Both the position numbers and the translations under genes were made by a program. The notes beneath the pieces were generated by a model. The model was not told the origin of the DNA. It saw only the letters and a list, made by a program, of their open reading frames with translations, and ran no database searches. From positions 14,912,916 through 14,976,915 of the forward strand of contig OX345637.1 of assembly GCA_947044365.1 (NCBI GenBank): DNA of 64,000 nt, in the 5' to 3' direction. This document shows, piece by piece, positions 24,301 to 30,424 of this stretch. Source of the stretch: Petrosia ficiformis. Lineage: Eukaryota > Porifera > Demospongiae > Haplosclerida > Petrosiidae. The stretch's first letter is position 1; every line of letters starts with the position of its first letter.

Positions 24301-25019
24301 TGGTTCTAGCTTTTCACAAAATTCTGATAAATAGAAAAAACGGTATTGTTCAATAGTCCATGCATTTCAATTGTTAGATTTGTTAATTCTTCCATTGACT
24401 TCCATACTTAACCTGGTGGAAGAATAGCAACCGGACGTGACGTAAGCAAGCAATTATAAAACTAATTATCATTCCATCCCTTGTGTGGGAAAGGTCTATT
24501 GATCATGCAAAGCACACTGTTCCTGGGGGGTATGCTTCCCAGAATAATAATTTAGGCCCTCTGAGGTTGCTTCTAATAACTGAGATGTTGTTTACATGTT
24601 GAAGTAAATTTGGTCTAAATTTTAGGGGGTTGGGAAGGGAGGGGGGCCCTCAACTTAGAGAGAAAAGTGTATGACTAAAAAAAAAAAAAAAAAAAAAAAA
24701 TTCTTCTTGAGCAAATAAGATTTGTAAACAAACCAGGAGTTTCTTCAAATGGCAGTTGCTACTATAAGTAACAAAACACAACTTACTAAACAGCATACAA
24801 ATCTTACAATGATACTGCCTACTAGAATGTATGATGTAAACTGTAATGCAATGACTGCTACATGAGGCACTCAATAAACTATATATATAAACATAGTTGC
24901 TTAATAATATTTTAAACATACTAATAATTATAAACTAAACAATTAATTTACCATTTAGACTTACCTAATCCACAACATGTGGTAATGAAGAGAGAAATGA
25001 AGAGTACACAACCCCACAT
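641..25019 (-). CDS. Gene 1: large Ig/FN3 transmembrane receptor (24 exons, about 1,468 aa)
   Basis: Hand-assembled type-I membrane protein. Order: signal peptide (residues 1-18), two Ig (19-122, 123-219), FN3 (220-321), three Ig called x, y, z (322-600), three FN3-Ig pairs (601-1197), two FN3 (1198-1404), 8-residue juxtamembrane piece, transmembrane helix, and a cytoplasmic tail of about 35 residues. The exon lengths sum to 4,407 nt, exactly 1,469 codons including the stop, and domain exons are bounded by phase-1 introns. Extracellular N-x-S/T sites are abundant. No kinase or other catalytic domain is present; the tail is short and acidic. The role is presumably cell-surface adhesion or recognition. 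Uncertainties: exon linkage has no transcript support, the introns at about 6324-11014 and 16260-20949 are full of transposons, and the distal (SP to z) and proximal (FN3/Ig array) halves could be separate transcripts. Confidence 0.7.
1198..1221 (-). CDS. Gene 1 exon 22: 24-nt juxtamembrane micro-exon
   Basis: It is flanked by a CTTATAG acceptor and a GTACGTA donor and encodes only SKQKSSN plus split codons. It is needed to join the last FN3 (phase 1) to the transmembrane exon (phase 1). Equivalent 21-nt exons encoding SKKKSSN are at 30404-30424 (gene 2) and 38672-38692 (gene 3). Automated predictors would easily miss it. Confidence 0.68.
1426..2107 (-). CDS. Gene 1 exons 19-21: last two FN3 domains
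   Basis: Exon 19 (1927-2107) is FN3b of the fourth array FN3. Exons 20 (1706-1830) and 21 (1426-1618) form a membrane-proximal FN3 ([17 protein letters not shown] and [10 protein letters not shown]). It is more diverged than its neighbours and ends in VPSSGS like the last FN3 of gene 3. No Ig lies between these two FN3s, unlike the regular alternation upstream, so an Ig exon was probably lost here. Confidence 0.72.
2208..6323 (-). CDS. Gene 1 exons 9-19: FN3-Ig array (3 FN3-Ig pairs plus one FN3)
   Basis: Coding exons, 5' to 3': FN3a 6202-6323, FN3b 5918-6101, Ig 5574-5858, FN3a 5118-5239, FN3b 4834-5017, Ig 4484-4774, FN3a 3727-3848, FN3b 3443-3626, Ig 3087-3383, FN3a 2208-2329, FN3b 1927-2107 (the last extends left of this entry). 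Each FN3 starts GPPDKV, is split in phase 0 after EILVYLK, and ends VYAKNTxGDAHV. Each Ig has [12 protein letters not shown] and a second Cys before ARNGIG or TNGIG, ending VYQNFVGG. The b-to-Ig introns are about 60 nt and the a-to-b introns about 100 nt. The Ig copies vary in length (285, 291, 297 nt) through codon-sized indels between the first Cys and the NWIIK Trp. Confidence 0.78.
2440..2918. mobile_element. hAT-type non-autonomous element (MITE)
   Basis: The ends read CAGTGTTTCCCACAAA and the inverted CACTGTTTCCCACAAAG, a typical hAT terminus. The flanking 8-mers CTTATAGT (2432-2439) and ATTATAGT (2919-2926) match at 7 of 8 positions, as expected for an aged hAT target duplication. Paralogous introns near 4300 and 32860 lack this insert. 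The interior has no intact transposase. It sits in the gene 1 intron between an Ig and an FN3a exon. Confidence 0.75.
4038..4284. mobile_element. Nested inverted-repeat element carrying a tRNA-like head
   Basis: Outer arms of 33 bp are perfect inverted repeats (4038-4070 and 4252-4284). Inside lies a second inverted repeat of about 25 bp (4073-4097 and 4126-4150). After that is a tRNA-like segment with box A TGGCTTAGTGG (4168-4178) and box B GGTTCGAGTCC (4212-4222), 44 nt apart start to start, plus GCAGC/GCTGC acceptor pairing. The insert lies in an intron and is absent from the paralogous introns. It could be a SINE captured by a fold-back element. Confidence 0.65.
6399..6614 (-). pseudogene. 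Relic alternative first exon (signal peptide plus half Ig), gene 1
   Basis: An open frame starting [15 protein letters not shown] has a good signal peptide and then the start of an Ig domain ([17 protein letters not shown]), ending at ERNGGKY. Compared with its copies it lacks the codons around the first Ig cysteine, and the domain stops at the RNG position of the full Ig repeats. No phase-1 donor is visible, so it cannot be joined cleanly to the next FN3a exon at 6323. It is probably a decayed first exon of an ancestral shorter gene, or an alternative promoter exon that has lost function. Confidence 0.6.
7010..7860 (+). pseudogene. Degenerate reverse transcriptase (DIRS/Ty3-like)
   Basis: Reading across frameshifts, the plus strand gives [10 protein letters not shown], then [33 protein letters not shown] and [20 protein letters not shown]. 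These match the fingers-palm region of DIRS-type and related retroelement reverse transcriptases (consensus W-R-x-I-V-D-L-S-x-P-x-G-x-S-V-N-D-G-I). The catalytic YxDD region is too eroded to identify. A tyrosine-recombinase remnant follows 0.6 kb downstream, but it looks Crypton-like, so the two need not be one element. Confidence 0.6.
8224..8310. repeat. Near-perfect 41-bp inverted repeat with 5-nt loop
   Basis: Arms 8224-8264 and 8270-8310 pair almost completely, giving a cruciform-capable hairpin with the loop CGAGA. It sits between the reverse-transcriptase and recombinase remnants and may mark the junction of two insertions or the end of a fold-back element. Confidence 0.7.
8413..9780 (+). 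pseudogene. Crypton-like tyrosine recombinase (DUF3504), frameshifted
   Basis: The 170-codon frame at 8907-9419 contains [40 protein letters not shown] and a helix-rich segment typical of the DUF3504 domain of Crypton-derived proteins (ZMYM, QRICH1, KCTD1 relatives). After a frameshift, [43 protein letters not shown] and VRQYK follow. These correspond to the H-x-x-R, H and Y boxes of a tyrosine recombinase. Upstream (about 8700-8900) lies [16 protein letters not shown]. In-frame stops show it is dead. Confidence 0.72.
10252..10672. mobile_element. Fold-back element with inverted arms of about 115 bp
   Basis: The left arm (about 10252-10365) and right arm (about 10555-10672) are inverted copies of each other, both containing the ACGTGCCACGCC and CCGGGGGCTCGG-type blocks. 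Two (AT)n runs and a short spacer lie between. Related partial copies are at about 15340-15710, 26280-26350, 28130-28345, 35630-35830 and 63180-63560, so this is a dispersed family of the cluster. Confidence 0.65.
11015..11296 (-). CDS. Gene 1 exon 8: Ig domain z
   Basis: Ig-like domain of about 94 residues, starting EGPVFSKG and carrying Cys pair VLQC and NYTC, with the ending [12 protein letters not shown]. That ending and the W-T-E-M / S-Y-P-K-V-T-E-L layout show it is a diverged relative of the Ig repeats in the proximal array ([10 protein letters not shown]). Copies in gene 3 are at 51878-52162 and 43148-43429. A long (GTAT)n array begins about 40 nt upstream of its acceptor. Confidence 0.75.
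11338..11665. repeat. (GTAT)n microsatellite
   Basis: Long, mostly pure GTAT tract with a short (GTAC) run in the middle, just upstream of the Ig z exon of gene 1 (minus strand). All long open frames here are repeat artefacts. The same position in gene 3 carries shorter tracts (52178-52212 and 43461-43500 plus 46486-46545). Confidence 0.9.
11968..12342. repeat. (GTAT)n and (CAGA)n microsatellites
   Basis: A second GTAT array (11968-12268) is followed by about 30 nt of unique sequence and a (CAGA)n tract (12299-12342). It lies in the gene 1 intron between Ig y and Ig z. No coding signal is seen. Confidence 0.9.
12362..12851. mobile_element. TAGTGCTGCCACGATA-type MITE, copy 1
   Basis: Starts TAAGTGCTGTTATGATAT and ends with the inverted GGCAGCACTA. 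It is one of five copies in this window (others 30481-31033, 38742-39182, 46647-47395, 52313-52688). Only non-coding AT-rich sequence is inside. Confidence 0.6.
13085..13351 (-). CDS. Gene 1 exon 7: cysteine-free Ig domain y
   Basis: The 267-nt exon encodes an I-set-like domain with YTVTWLRNN (strand C Trp) and [15 protein letters not shown] (D-x-G-x-Y followed by the F-G turn). Neither canonical cysteine is present: the B-strand position lies in ISLSV and the F-strand position in YTVVV. The same is true of both gene 3 copies (52895-53161 and 47620-47886), so the loss is ancestral rather than a copy-specific defect. Confidence 0.75.
13440..13735. repeat. CAGTA/CAGTG pentanucleotide satellite
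   Basis: Tandem 5-bp units (CAGTA, CAGTG, with CAGAG and CAATG variants) fill the intron upstream of Ig y. The frames open on both strands are artefacts of the period. In gene 3 the same intron has only a vestige (about 47980-48060). Confidence 0.85.
13942..14229 (-). CDS. Gene 1 exon 6: Ig domain x
   Basis: Ig-like domain of about 96 residues with Cys pair in [10 protein letters not shown] and TTFQCTVN. Strand C has NFTILID in place of the usual Trp. The ITVL ending and the phase-1 GTAAGT donor match copies in gene 3 at 54632-54913 and 48207-48488; this copy has two extra codons near its start. N-glycosylation sequons are dense. Confidence 0.75.
14310..14635. repeat. TACATGTACATG palindromic tandem repeat
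   Basis: About four units of roughly 75-85 bp, each rich in the self-complementary TGTACATGTACA and GTGTACACATAC. They lie upstream of the Ig x exon of gene 1. Shorter relatives occur at 48550-48680 and 55000-55095 in gene 3. Confidence 0.75.
14882..15088. repeat. 53-bp tandem repeat, four copies
   Basis: The unit begins GTTGTTATGACTGCATGG and ends GGGATGGGGTAT. Copies start at 14882, 14935 and every 53 nt after. The third and fourth copies share ATGTATTAGGG in place of ATGTACAAGGG. Intronic, no coding signal. Confidence 0.85.
15340..15710. mobile_element. Partial copy of the 10252 fold-back family
   Basis: Contains the right arm of the element (CCCGGGGGCTCGGTC, GGGCGTGGCACG) and the adjacent segment with GCTAGCTATTCTGCCTGA and ACACCACAAAGCAGTCATA. 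The left arm is missing. It sits in the gene 1 intron between the FN3 exon and Ig x. Confidence 0.6.
15954..16259 (-). CDS. Gene 1 exon 5: single-exon FN3-like domain
   Basis: The 306-nt exon encodes about 102 residues with [14 protein letters not shown] in the middle and [14 protein letters not shown] near the end, the latter resembling the F-G region of FN3 domains (Y-x-x-x-V-x-A-x-N-x-x-G). It aligns with the two-exon FN3 domains of the array ([15 protein letters not shown] and [10 protein letters not shown]) but has no internal intron. It also carries two cysteines not found in the array FN3s. The assignment to FN3 rather than a variant Ig fold is moderate. Confidence 0.68.
16434..17078. 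repeat. Compound satellite with (TTACTA)n core
   Basis: About eight higher-order units, each made of a constant part (ATACAATGTAATATATTACA, then an ACCTTAAAAATCAG-type segment) and a variable number of TTACTA hexamers. Because the hexamer count varies, unit length ranges from roughly 60 to 90 bp. It directly precedes the LTR of the gypsy element. Confidence 0.85.
17301..18098 (+). pseudogene. gag remnant with two zinc knuckles
   Basis: The start reads [20 protein letters not shown], then frameshifts accumulate. The last open part (17877-18098) encodes [13 protein letters not shown] and [13 protein letters not shown], both C-x2-C-x3-H-x4-C. This is the tandem knuckle pattern of K02A2.6-type gypsy gag proteins (CGGNHSPxxC ... 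CxKxGHIAxxC). The knuckles are followed by a stop and no protease is recognisable. Confidence 0.72.
18303..18672. repeat. 44-bp minisatellite inside the gypsy element
   Basis: Eight to nine copies of a unit containing GACCTAATGGCATAGGCCAC and TTTATAGTGAATGGGG. Spacing of AGGG at 18437 and 18481 gives the 44-nt period. Units alternate between GGGACCAG and GGGACTAG, suggesting expansion of a two-unit block. Confidence 0.85.
18720..19010 (+). pseudogene. gypsy reverse-transcriptase fragment
   Basis: Across frameshifts the plus strand gives [20 protein letters not shown], then [12 protein letters not shown] and MEIxRSVV-like residues. This matches the start of Ty3/gypsy reverse transcriptase (E-x-x-L-x-x-G-x-I-x-P-V-x-x-S-x-W-x-x-P-I-V-x-V-x-K). 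The YxDD motif is not present because a TIR element begins at 19152. Confidence 0.6.
19152..20067. mobile_element. Non-autonomous TIR element nested in the gypsy element
   Basis: Left end CACTGTAAAAAGTAAAAGG and right end, inverted, CTGTAAAAATAAATGG, continue as imperfect inverted repeats for about 60 bp. Both ends abut TA, as for mariner-type insertions. Inside are two diverged direct repeats (about 19370-19560 and 19720-19920) and a box-B-like GGTTCGAATCC at 19594-19604 with no complete tRNA around it. No transposase is visible. Confidence 0.6.
20150..20330 (+). pseudogene. gypsy integrase C-terminal fragment
   Basis: [19 protein letters not shown] is followed after a frameshift by [20 protein letters not shown]. 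This is the SH3-like C-terminal region of gypsy integrases (F-x-V-G-D-x-V-x-V ... T-G-P-x-S-Y-x-V). It marks the end of pol about 160 bp before the polypurine tract. Confidence 0.6.
20632..20705. other. GC-rich island immediately after the gypsy LTR
   Basis: Roughly 70 bp with clearly higher GC than its surroundings. The plus strand is open and reads [20 protein letters not shown]. It has no counterpart elsewhere in the window and I do not recognise the peptide. It could be a short non-host fragment, an assembly join, or part of an unrecognised element. Confidence 0.4.
20950..22468 (-). CDS. Gene 1 exons 3-4: Ig domain split by a 1.2-kb intron
   Basis: Exon 3 (22311-22468) encodes a PPLF start and the first Cys in HTLYC. 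Exon 4 (20950-21082) encodes the second Cys in [16 protein letters not shown], the classic Y-x-C-x-A-x-N-x-x-G F-G motif. They join in phase 0. This is the only Ig in the window with a mid-domain intron, and gene 3 has lost it. A tandem duplication at the exon 4 acceptor is described separately. Confidence 0.72.
21072..21262. repeat. Tandem duplication of an intron 3' splice site
   Basis: A segment of about 106 bp is repeated in tandem, including CCCTTCAACCTATAAT, which on the minus strand is the acceptor ATTATAG plus the first 10 nt of exon 4 of gene 1. The outer copy recreates an acceptor about 106 nt upstream, but its exon-like part runs back into intron. The downstream acceptor at 21082 gives the intact Ig. 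Confidence 0.7.
21560..21750. repeat. Tandem repeat of about 44-50 bp
   Basis: About four units with GTATGTAAAATATAAGTACT and ACAAAGTGCAAGTACAAGGA. They lie in the intron between exons 3 and 4 of gene 1. No coding signal. Confidence 0.7.
22865..23176 (-). CDS. Gene 1 exon 2: Ig domain w
   Basis: One exon encodes a complete Ig-like domain (residues about 19-122). The first Cys is in FEFIC; the second is in TDNGTTFSC, a classic D-x-G-x-x-x-x-C F-strand. The invariant Trp is replaced (VILLIDG in strand C). The exon begins AA (completing GAA from exon 1) and ends before a GTGAGT donor that opens a (GT)n tract. The gene 3 counterpart is at 57443-57754 and has the same 312-nt length. Confidence 0.75.
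23689..24501 (-). mobile_element. THAP-domain DNA transposon remnant with long TIRs
   Basis: The ends CAATAGACCTTTTCC and GGAAAGGTCTATTG are inverted repeats that continue imperfectly for about 110 bp, including the shared CATCCGGTTGCTCTTC-like and GAAGTCAATGGAAGA blocks. Between them is only a THAP domain frame (23951-24241, minus). The element is therefore an internally deleted derivative in intron 1 of gene 1, between the signal-peptide exon and Ig w. Confidence 0.7.
23951..24241 (-). CDS. THAP zinc-finger domain protein fragment (transposon-borne)
   Basis: The 96-codon frame starts [19 protein letters not shown] and contains [19 protein letters not shown], then [11 protein letters not shown] and a C-terminal GKRFAPG. 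This is a C2CH THAP DNA-binding domain: CxxC, the HRFP block with a following Trp, and CxxHF. The usual AVPTIF-type box is replaced by RFAPGIS. The frame is intact, so a small DNA-binding protein could still be made, but no catalytic transposase follows. It may act as a repressor-like derivative or be dead. Confidence 0.7.
   Translation of the reverse strand: MLINLPGHTCVVCGNNPNQDTGVSFHRFPSERTRRERWLEVFELEESQLKLQSQVCSRHFPNGDSKKNPLVTLGKRFAPGISFAVSSTTTSFDITN
24965..25019 (-). CDS. Gene 1 exon 1: signal peptide
   Basis: The 55-nt coding exon starts at the ATG at 25019 and reads [18 protein letters not shown] plus one base, then a GTAAGT donor. A hydrophobic core followed by small residues and Cys fits a secretory signal. 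The same exon occurs in gene 2 and gene 3 with only the first few residues changed (MWCYLL for MWGCVL). It splices in phase 1, so it can join any of the domain exons. Confidence 0.8.
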
Positions 25020-25180
25020 ATCGGCAAACAGAAAATTCGAAGGTCCTCGTGCACTGTAACACCGCTTCATTGATATTCATATATATTATAAACGTAATAA
25101 TTTTAAAAATATAATAATTACATTCATTGAAAACAGGAAACCCTAAGTCACTAAACCAATTATAATAAAACAATATTCAA

Positions 25181-25448
25181 TTAGTCACTATCACTAAAAA
25201 TGTTACTATTACTTGATAACCACTGGAATGATGGGGCAATGGTGATACAAGTGGAGTTGGTGATGTATGTTGTAGCTTACGTGATCCTCCCCTTTTACCA
25301 TTTGAACGAGTTGATTTGGGTATCCTTGGATTGGTTTCCTTTTGAGAACGTTTAGGAGATTTTGTATCTTTTGGAGAAGATTTAATCCACTAACAGGTTG
25401 AGGCGAGACATCAATTATTTGACCATTAGACTCTCTAAACAATATCTT
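25181..25448 (-). pseudogene. Decayed copy of the long cytoplasmic-tail exon
   Basis: It begins after a TTTTTACAG acceptor with KILFRESNGQIIDVSPQP, near-identical to the exon at 60804-61319. A deletion of about 10 nt after VSG shifts the frame, and a large deletion removes the middle and most of the acidic part; the final QWLSSN-like end survives out of frame. No transmembrane or domain exons are found upstream, so this is an orphan fragment. Its spacing from the gene 1 signal-peptide exon mirrors that at gene 3. Confidence 0.7.
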
Positions 25449-25499
25449 CTGTAAAAATGAAATTATATTTAGTCCACCTATTATTAGTATTATTAACAG

Positions 25500-26170
25500 A
25501 GAACAGTACATTACAGTATGGAATAGTATTATTATAGTATAGTACAGTATAGTCCTATATAGTATAGTATGGTAGAACATAATACAGTATAGTATAGTAC
25601 TACAGTGTAGTATAGTATAGTACAGTATAGTTCTATACAGTATAGTATGGTAGAACATAATACAGTATAGTATAGTACTACAGTGTAGTATAGTATAGTA
25701 CAGTATAGTTCTATACAGTATAGTATGGTAGAACATAATACAGTATAGTATAGTACTACAGTGTAGTATAGTATAGTACAGTATAGTTCTATACAGTATA
25801 GTATGGTAGAACATAATACAGTATAGTATAGTACTACAGTTTAATATAGTATAGTACAGTATAGTCCTATACAGTATAGTATGGTAGAACATAATACAGT
25901 ATAGTATAGTACTACAGTGTAGTATAGTATAGTACAGTATAGTTCTATACAGTATAGTATGGTAGAACATAATACAGTATAGTATAGTACTACAGTGTAG
26001 TATAGTATAGTATAGTATAGTTCTATACAGTATAGTATGGTAGAACATAATACAGTATAGTATAGTACTACAGTGTAGTATAGTATAGTATAGTATAGTC
26101 CTATACAGTATAGTATGGTAGAACATAATACAGTATAGTATAGTACTACAGTTTAGTATAGTACAGTATC
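25500..26170. repeat. 78-bp TATAGTA-rich satellite (about 8 copies)
   Basis: Each unit contains AGTATGGTAGAACATAATAC and TAGTACTACAGTGTAG. The regular 78-nt period is visible because it is a multiple of three and keeps a 305-codon frame open on the minus strand, which is not a real gene. It lies next to the decayed tail exon, as the related satellite at 61376-62468 lies next to the intact one. Confidence 0.85.
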
Positions 26171-26184
26171 ATAGTATAGTAAAC

Positions 26185-26290
26185 GCTAAATTCAATGAAT
26201 AAGGCTGAACCCTTGCCACTGAGCTACAACAACCATCAGTACTTCACAATCCTCCGGCATGAGTGGTACTGAGTGGTCCTTTGGTATTTG
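26185..26290 (-). repeat. tRNA-derived SINE fragment
   Basis: On the minus strand GGTTGTTGTAGCTCAGTGGC is followed by AAGGGTTC. Box A is intact and the middle of the tRNA-like head is deleted. The same family appears twice at 62530-63060 with fuller heads. Confidence 0.5.
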
Positions 26291-26468
26291 TACTTAAACA
26301 CAATTTCCTTAACTACGCGTATACAAAACATAGCACACATGCAAGTGACACAAACACACACACACACACACATATATATAATATAGTTTGTTCACAAAAT
26401 CCTCAAAATTATGCTGTATTAACTTTCTGTGTAATATAATGTTTAGTTTAATGTTATAATGTTAATAC

Positions 26469-26710
26469 TAGGGCTGGGAATCGGCTGTGATTCTGAAATT
26501 GATTATCACTAACTTCAACTCGATTAATAATTGATTAAAATCAGTGGAAGTAATTAGGTGAATTAATTGAGGAAATTCCTCCCATTTGATGACTTCTTGT
26601 CATTTCCATATTGTACATTATTTGCTGTGCATGCTTGAAAAGTATGTCTTTTGGAATAATGATATCAATTGACTAATCGATTAATTGATTAGCTAATCAT
26701 CCCAGCCTTA
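26469..26710. mobile_element. GGCTGGGA-ended MITE, copy 1
   Basis: Starts TAGGGCTGGGAATCGG and ends ATCATCCCAGCCTTA (inverted). The interior is shared with 36773-37030 (GATTATCACTAACTTCAA, TATGTCTTTTGGAATAAT). It is non-coding. A truncated copy of the left end is at about 27945-28005. Confidence 0.65.
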
Positions 26711-27288
26711 TATAGTTAATACATGATTATATTATACTAACTCAATAATGAACCAATGGATTGATACACAAAAAATAATGGGAAGAGCTATTATGAGAAT
26801 GCTGCAGATTAAATGATTCCAAACTAACGTTATAAACATTTTTTTAAAGTCATGGTGAATATGACCTTTAGTTCAAACCCGTGGGAAAGCAATTATATGG
26901 ACAGGAAGTAGGGCCATAAAACATAATGTTGCAGAGCTACAAGTGTCATATTATGATGTAAAAACATAATTATATTATGAAAGACAATAATTAAATGAAA
27001 GGAAAGGTCCTGTACATGCATGATTATATTGTGGAAAACAATAATTAAATCAAAGAAACTGGTAAATTATATTGTAAACAAAACAAGGAGAATATTATAC
27101 ATTACTCTTTCCAAATAAACAATTTTACTAATAATAACAATATTTTAGAAGTGCATATCCAAACACATTCATACATATGTACTAGTCACTTGATTAAATA
27201 ACATAATGTACACTATAGAATGCATTAGCTAAGTGCTTAATACACCGTTACCTGTGAAAGTGTAAATGAAACAACTATAAAGGTCAAA

Positions 27289-27324
<36 letters not shown>

Positions 27325-27336
27325 TAAATCTTTTAA

Positions 27337-27916
27337 TTCTTAGAGCACTGATGTCACATATATATGACATTTGACCGCTATGCAGTTTGGAGTGTGTTCC
27401 TAGCTTTACGAACCACTCCAAATATTTGTAATTGATGTCAGGGATAGGCCTATAAAAATGGCTAAAAAGATTGATGGTTTTTTAGCTGCCCTTTGCCCTA
27501 AATGTCGAGCACAGAAAGGGGAGGAGATTTTAAAGGGGTGTTCCCTCGTGGGGTTTGAAGGGGGCCATGCCCCTTCATTGCCCACGCAATTGGGGGTTCA
27601 GTGACCCCACCCACTCAATTTGGTGAGTCACATTTTCCTTGCTGTAAAACCTGAAATCGTGGATGTAGCTGGTGTCAACATGCCGTGGGACTCTTTTGTT
27701 TGCCACAGTTGCGAAAGCACTGCATTTGAATTAATCCTACGAAGTGCTCGGAGACTTTTGAGTCCCAGTAAGCGAGTTGGTAGAAGTAGTACTCCATGTC
27801 GAAAAAGGAGCCAATTTTGGGGTAGAGAAAGTGAACAGTGGCCAAAATATATGCAGCAGAGACGCCAGTGTTGGAAATGGGAAGAATTTTTAAAAACAAG
27901 CTCAGTCCTCTAAGGG
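27337..27916. mobile_element. piggyBac-like element, copy 1
   Basis: Bounded by TTAA at 27333-27336 and 27917-27920. The right end, read inward, is CCCTTAGAGGACTGA and the left end is TTCTTAGAGCACTGA, fitting piggyBac termini (CCC at a TTAA target). Both strands keep partial open frames; one has SFVCHSCESTAFELILRS with a CxxC. No DDD transposase core is seen. Related copies: 36047-36553 (inverted orientation) and 63837-64000 (cut by the window end). Confidence 0.55.
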
Positions 27917-28628
27917 TTAATATGGTACTCAGGTGGGTTAATAAAGATTAGGGCTAGGAATCAGATGGAATTCTGAATTTGATTATCACTAACTTTAAAT
28001 CGAGGATCCCATTGCAAAAAAAAAATTATTGGGGTGTGGCTACAAGCACGAAATATAACGCTACGTGCACACTTCCCATGATTTTCAGTAACAGAAAATA
28101 ACAACATATATAGACAAAAAAGTGTCCCTATGACTGCTTTGTGATGTCCAGCATTCAGTACTTATGGCTAACTTCATCATGCCTGAAACACATCAGCGTT
28201 TATAGTTATTATTTTGATTATCTACTCTGTTTACCTTTTAAAGAACCTTGTAGAACTTTAGGAATATATTTCAAGTAGAGTAGCTAGCTATTAGTTCCAG
28301 TTTCTACGTCAGCTACACAGCTTTCTTTCTGCTGGTCTGTAGAATTTGAGCATAGATTATATAGACTACGTATAAGGGATTGGAAACGCCCATGCATTTC
28401 CGTACACTCCGTTGCCCCACACTATACTATACTATACTATTACCCTATTAGCCCCTCCCCTCTAAAGACAATGTACGCAAGACTGGTAAATAGCTTGTTT
28501 TAAATCGTGTATCATTAAAGAAAATTGATAATATCACCAACCAACATAGGAGTGCTATACCTTCAGCTCGAAAACTGGAGTGTTGAACTATATGACCTAC
28601 CACACTGCTTACTCTAAGCAGTATCCAA

Positions 28629-28755
28629 TTAGTCACTATCATGAAAAATGTTACTATTACTTGATAACCACTGGCTGGTCCCTCTGTGAAACCATAACCT
28701 TCTCCTAAATCAGTAACTCTGGTTGGTAGAAAAGATGACTAGTTGTCCAAGAAAT
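28629..28755 (-). pseudogene. 3' fragment of the long cytoplasmic-tail exon
   Basis: The minus strand encodes TRVTDLGEGYGFTEGPA and QWLSSNSN, then a TAA stop, matching the last part of 60804-61319. The rest of the exon is absent. Together with 25181-25448 it shows that at least one further gene of the long-tail type was lost between genes 1 and 2. Confidence 0.7.
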
Positions 28756-29823
28756 GAAGAGATTATAGGCATATCTCTTCAACTCTTGCACAACTAACTC
28801 TCTACCTTCCTTGGCATTGGACCCAACCAATACCATTGACTGAACATTAATACAGTCCACAGACATATATATGTCTTTTTCTGCTTCTTAGGTTCCTTTA
28901 AGTTGCCTGACTTCACATACAACCAAAACAATCAATACCATTATAACTACAATGATTACTATGACTAACCCTACTATCAGTAGTATCATGACCAGTACTA
29001 CTACTACTAGTATCATTACTATGAATATTTTACAATGAAAGGTTCAGGTCAGAGGATTGCAAACCCTTCTGACTTATAGGCCCAAAGACCTGAGTGGTTA
29101 CACAACCCACCATGACTGTTTGCCGTACTTTCAATTCTGTGATGAATTAGTTAGTACTCATTTCCAGGGTCCACTACAGGGAGGCCATCATGGATTTAGA
29201 ATTTTAGACCCCACATAATACATACATACACATACATAAATATACATATATACATGCATACCATACATACATACATAGATATATATAGATACATACATAC
29301 ATACACACACACACATATTAGCTGGTCATGTATGTTGAATTATTATCCAGTGTAGATATATTTCATTAACTATTAAAGGTGCATTATTATACACAATATA
29401 TTTTATGCCAAACACATTTTTTAATTATTTTAAGTTTATATAACATGGTGTGGTTCATTACTATATCTTTGATTTGGGCTCAATACTGAATTGAATTCTT
29501 CATTGTGTGTGTGTTCACAAAATTGGTTTTCTGTAATTCAAATTCAAAAAGTCTTTGAAATGACCGAATTTGCACTCAACAATAAATGAAAAAAAAACAA
29601 ACTATAATATCAATATCTACTGACACAACTGAAATAAATTAATTAAAACACAGTATATATAGTCACATGTAAACTCATGAATATTAATGAACTTAATAAC
29701 TAGTCAGGATATCACAGTCTTACACAAAACAAAATTAGAAAAAAGCTTTTTAGCTCTAAAAAAAATCAAAAAATTACAGGGAAATTATCAACATTAAAAC
29801 TGTGTATATTTTCAAAGAAAGTA

Positions 29824-30424
29824 TTAAGTAGAAGTACCATAACCCTTGGAAGCATCATCAAAATCACCATCATTTTGCAATTTAGCAAATCCACTGTAAA
29901 TAAAGAAAAACATCACATGATACGTAACAATAGTCACATGATACAAATTATGTTATGCATGAATGATATATAACACCAGTCACATAATACCTTTTATAGA
30001 CAAACACTGTTACATATTACATATGTAGAAAGTCACACTATGTGCAACAGTTATCACATGATAATAATAACATTAGTCACATGATGTCTTTGCTCTTATG
30101 AATGGGAAACCTGATTAAATGGGAGATGATAGCCAGTAGGTATTATTGTGTTATAAAAGTCAATAAAACAGAACTGCATTATAAATCCAAATATTCCATT
30201 ATCCTTCTCCCTCAGAGGTATACTTTCAAAATGTTAACTTACCGTGTGCGTCTTTTCTTCTTCCGGAAATAGAATATTGCAGCTCCAGCAATGATAGCTA
30301 TTATTATTATAGCTACAGGTACAACAACACCAGCTGCAATCTTACCAGCTATGATATGATATAGAATAATAATAATTACTATTTTATTAATTTATTAACA
30401 TACCATTTGAACTCTTCTTTTTGC
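29824..30424 (-). CDS. Gene 2 micro-exon, transmembrane exon and tail
   Basis: SKKKSSN juxtamembrane piece, then [16 protein letters not shown] and a KKKKRR-type stop-transfer, then the tail GFAKLQNDGDFDDASKGYGT ending ST and TAA at 29824-29826. The juxtamembrane basic cluster, an acidic DGDFDDAS block and a single GYG tyrosine are the only notable features. Confidence 0.75.

Larger units (their letters stand above)
26720..29823. other. Intergenic region between gene 2 and gene 1
   Basis: Apart from the annotated piggyBac-like element and tail fragment, this holds (AT)n at 27290-27322, a partial inverted copy of the 10252 family (28130-28345), a (CATA)n tract (29210-29310), and the conserved 3' flank of gene 2 (29450-29823). 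No additional gene is supported. Confidence 0.6.

Noticed and set aside
25209..26126. 305-codon minus-strand frame (MFYHTILYRTILYYTI repeats)
   Set aside because: Made by a 78-bp satellite, a multiple of three, running into the decayed tail exon; not a real repeat protein.
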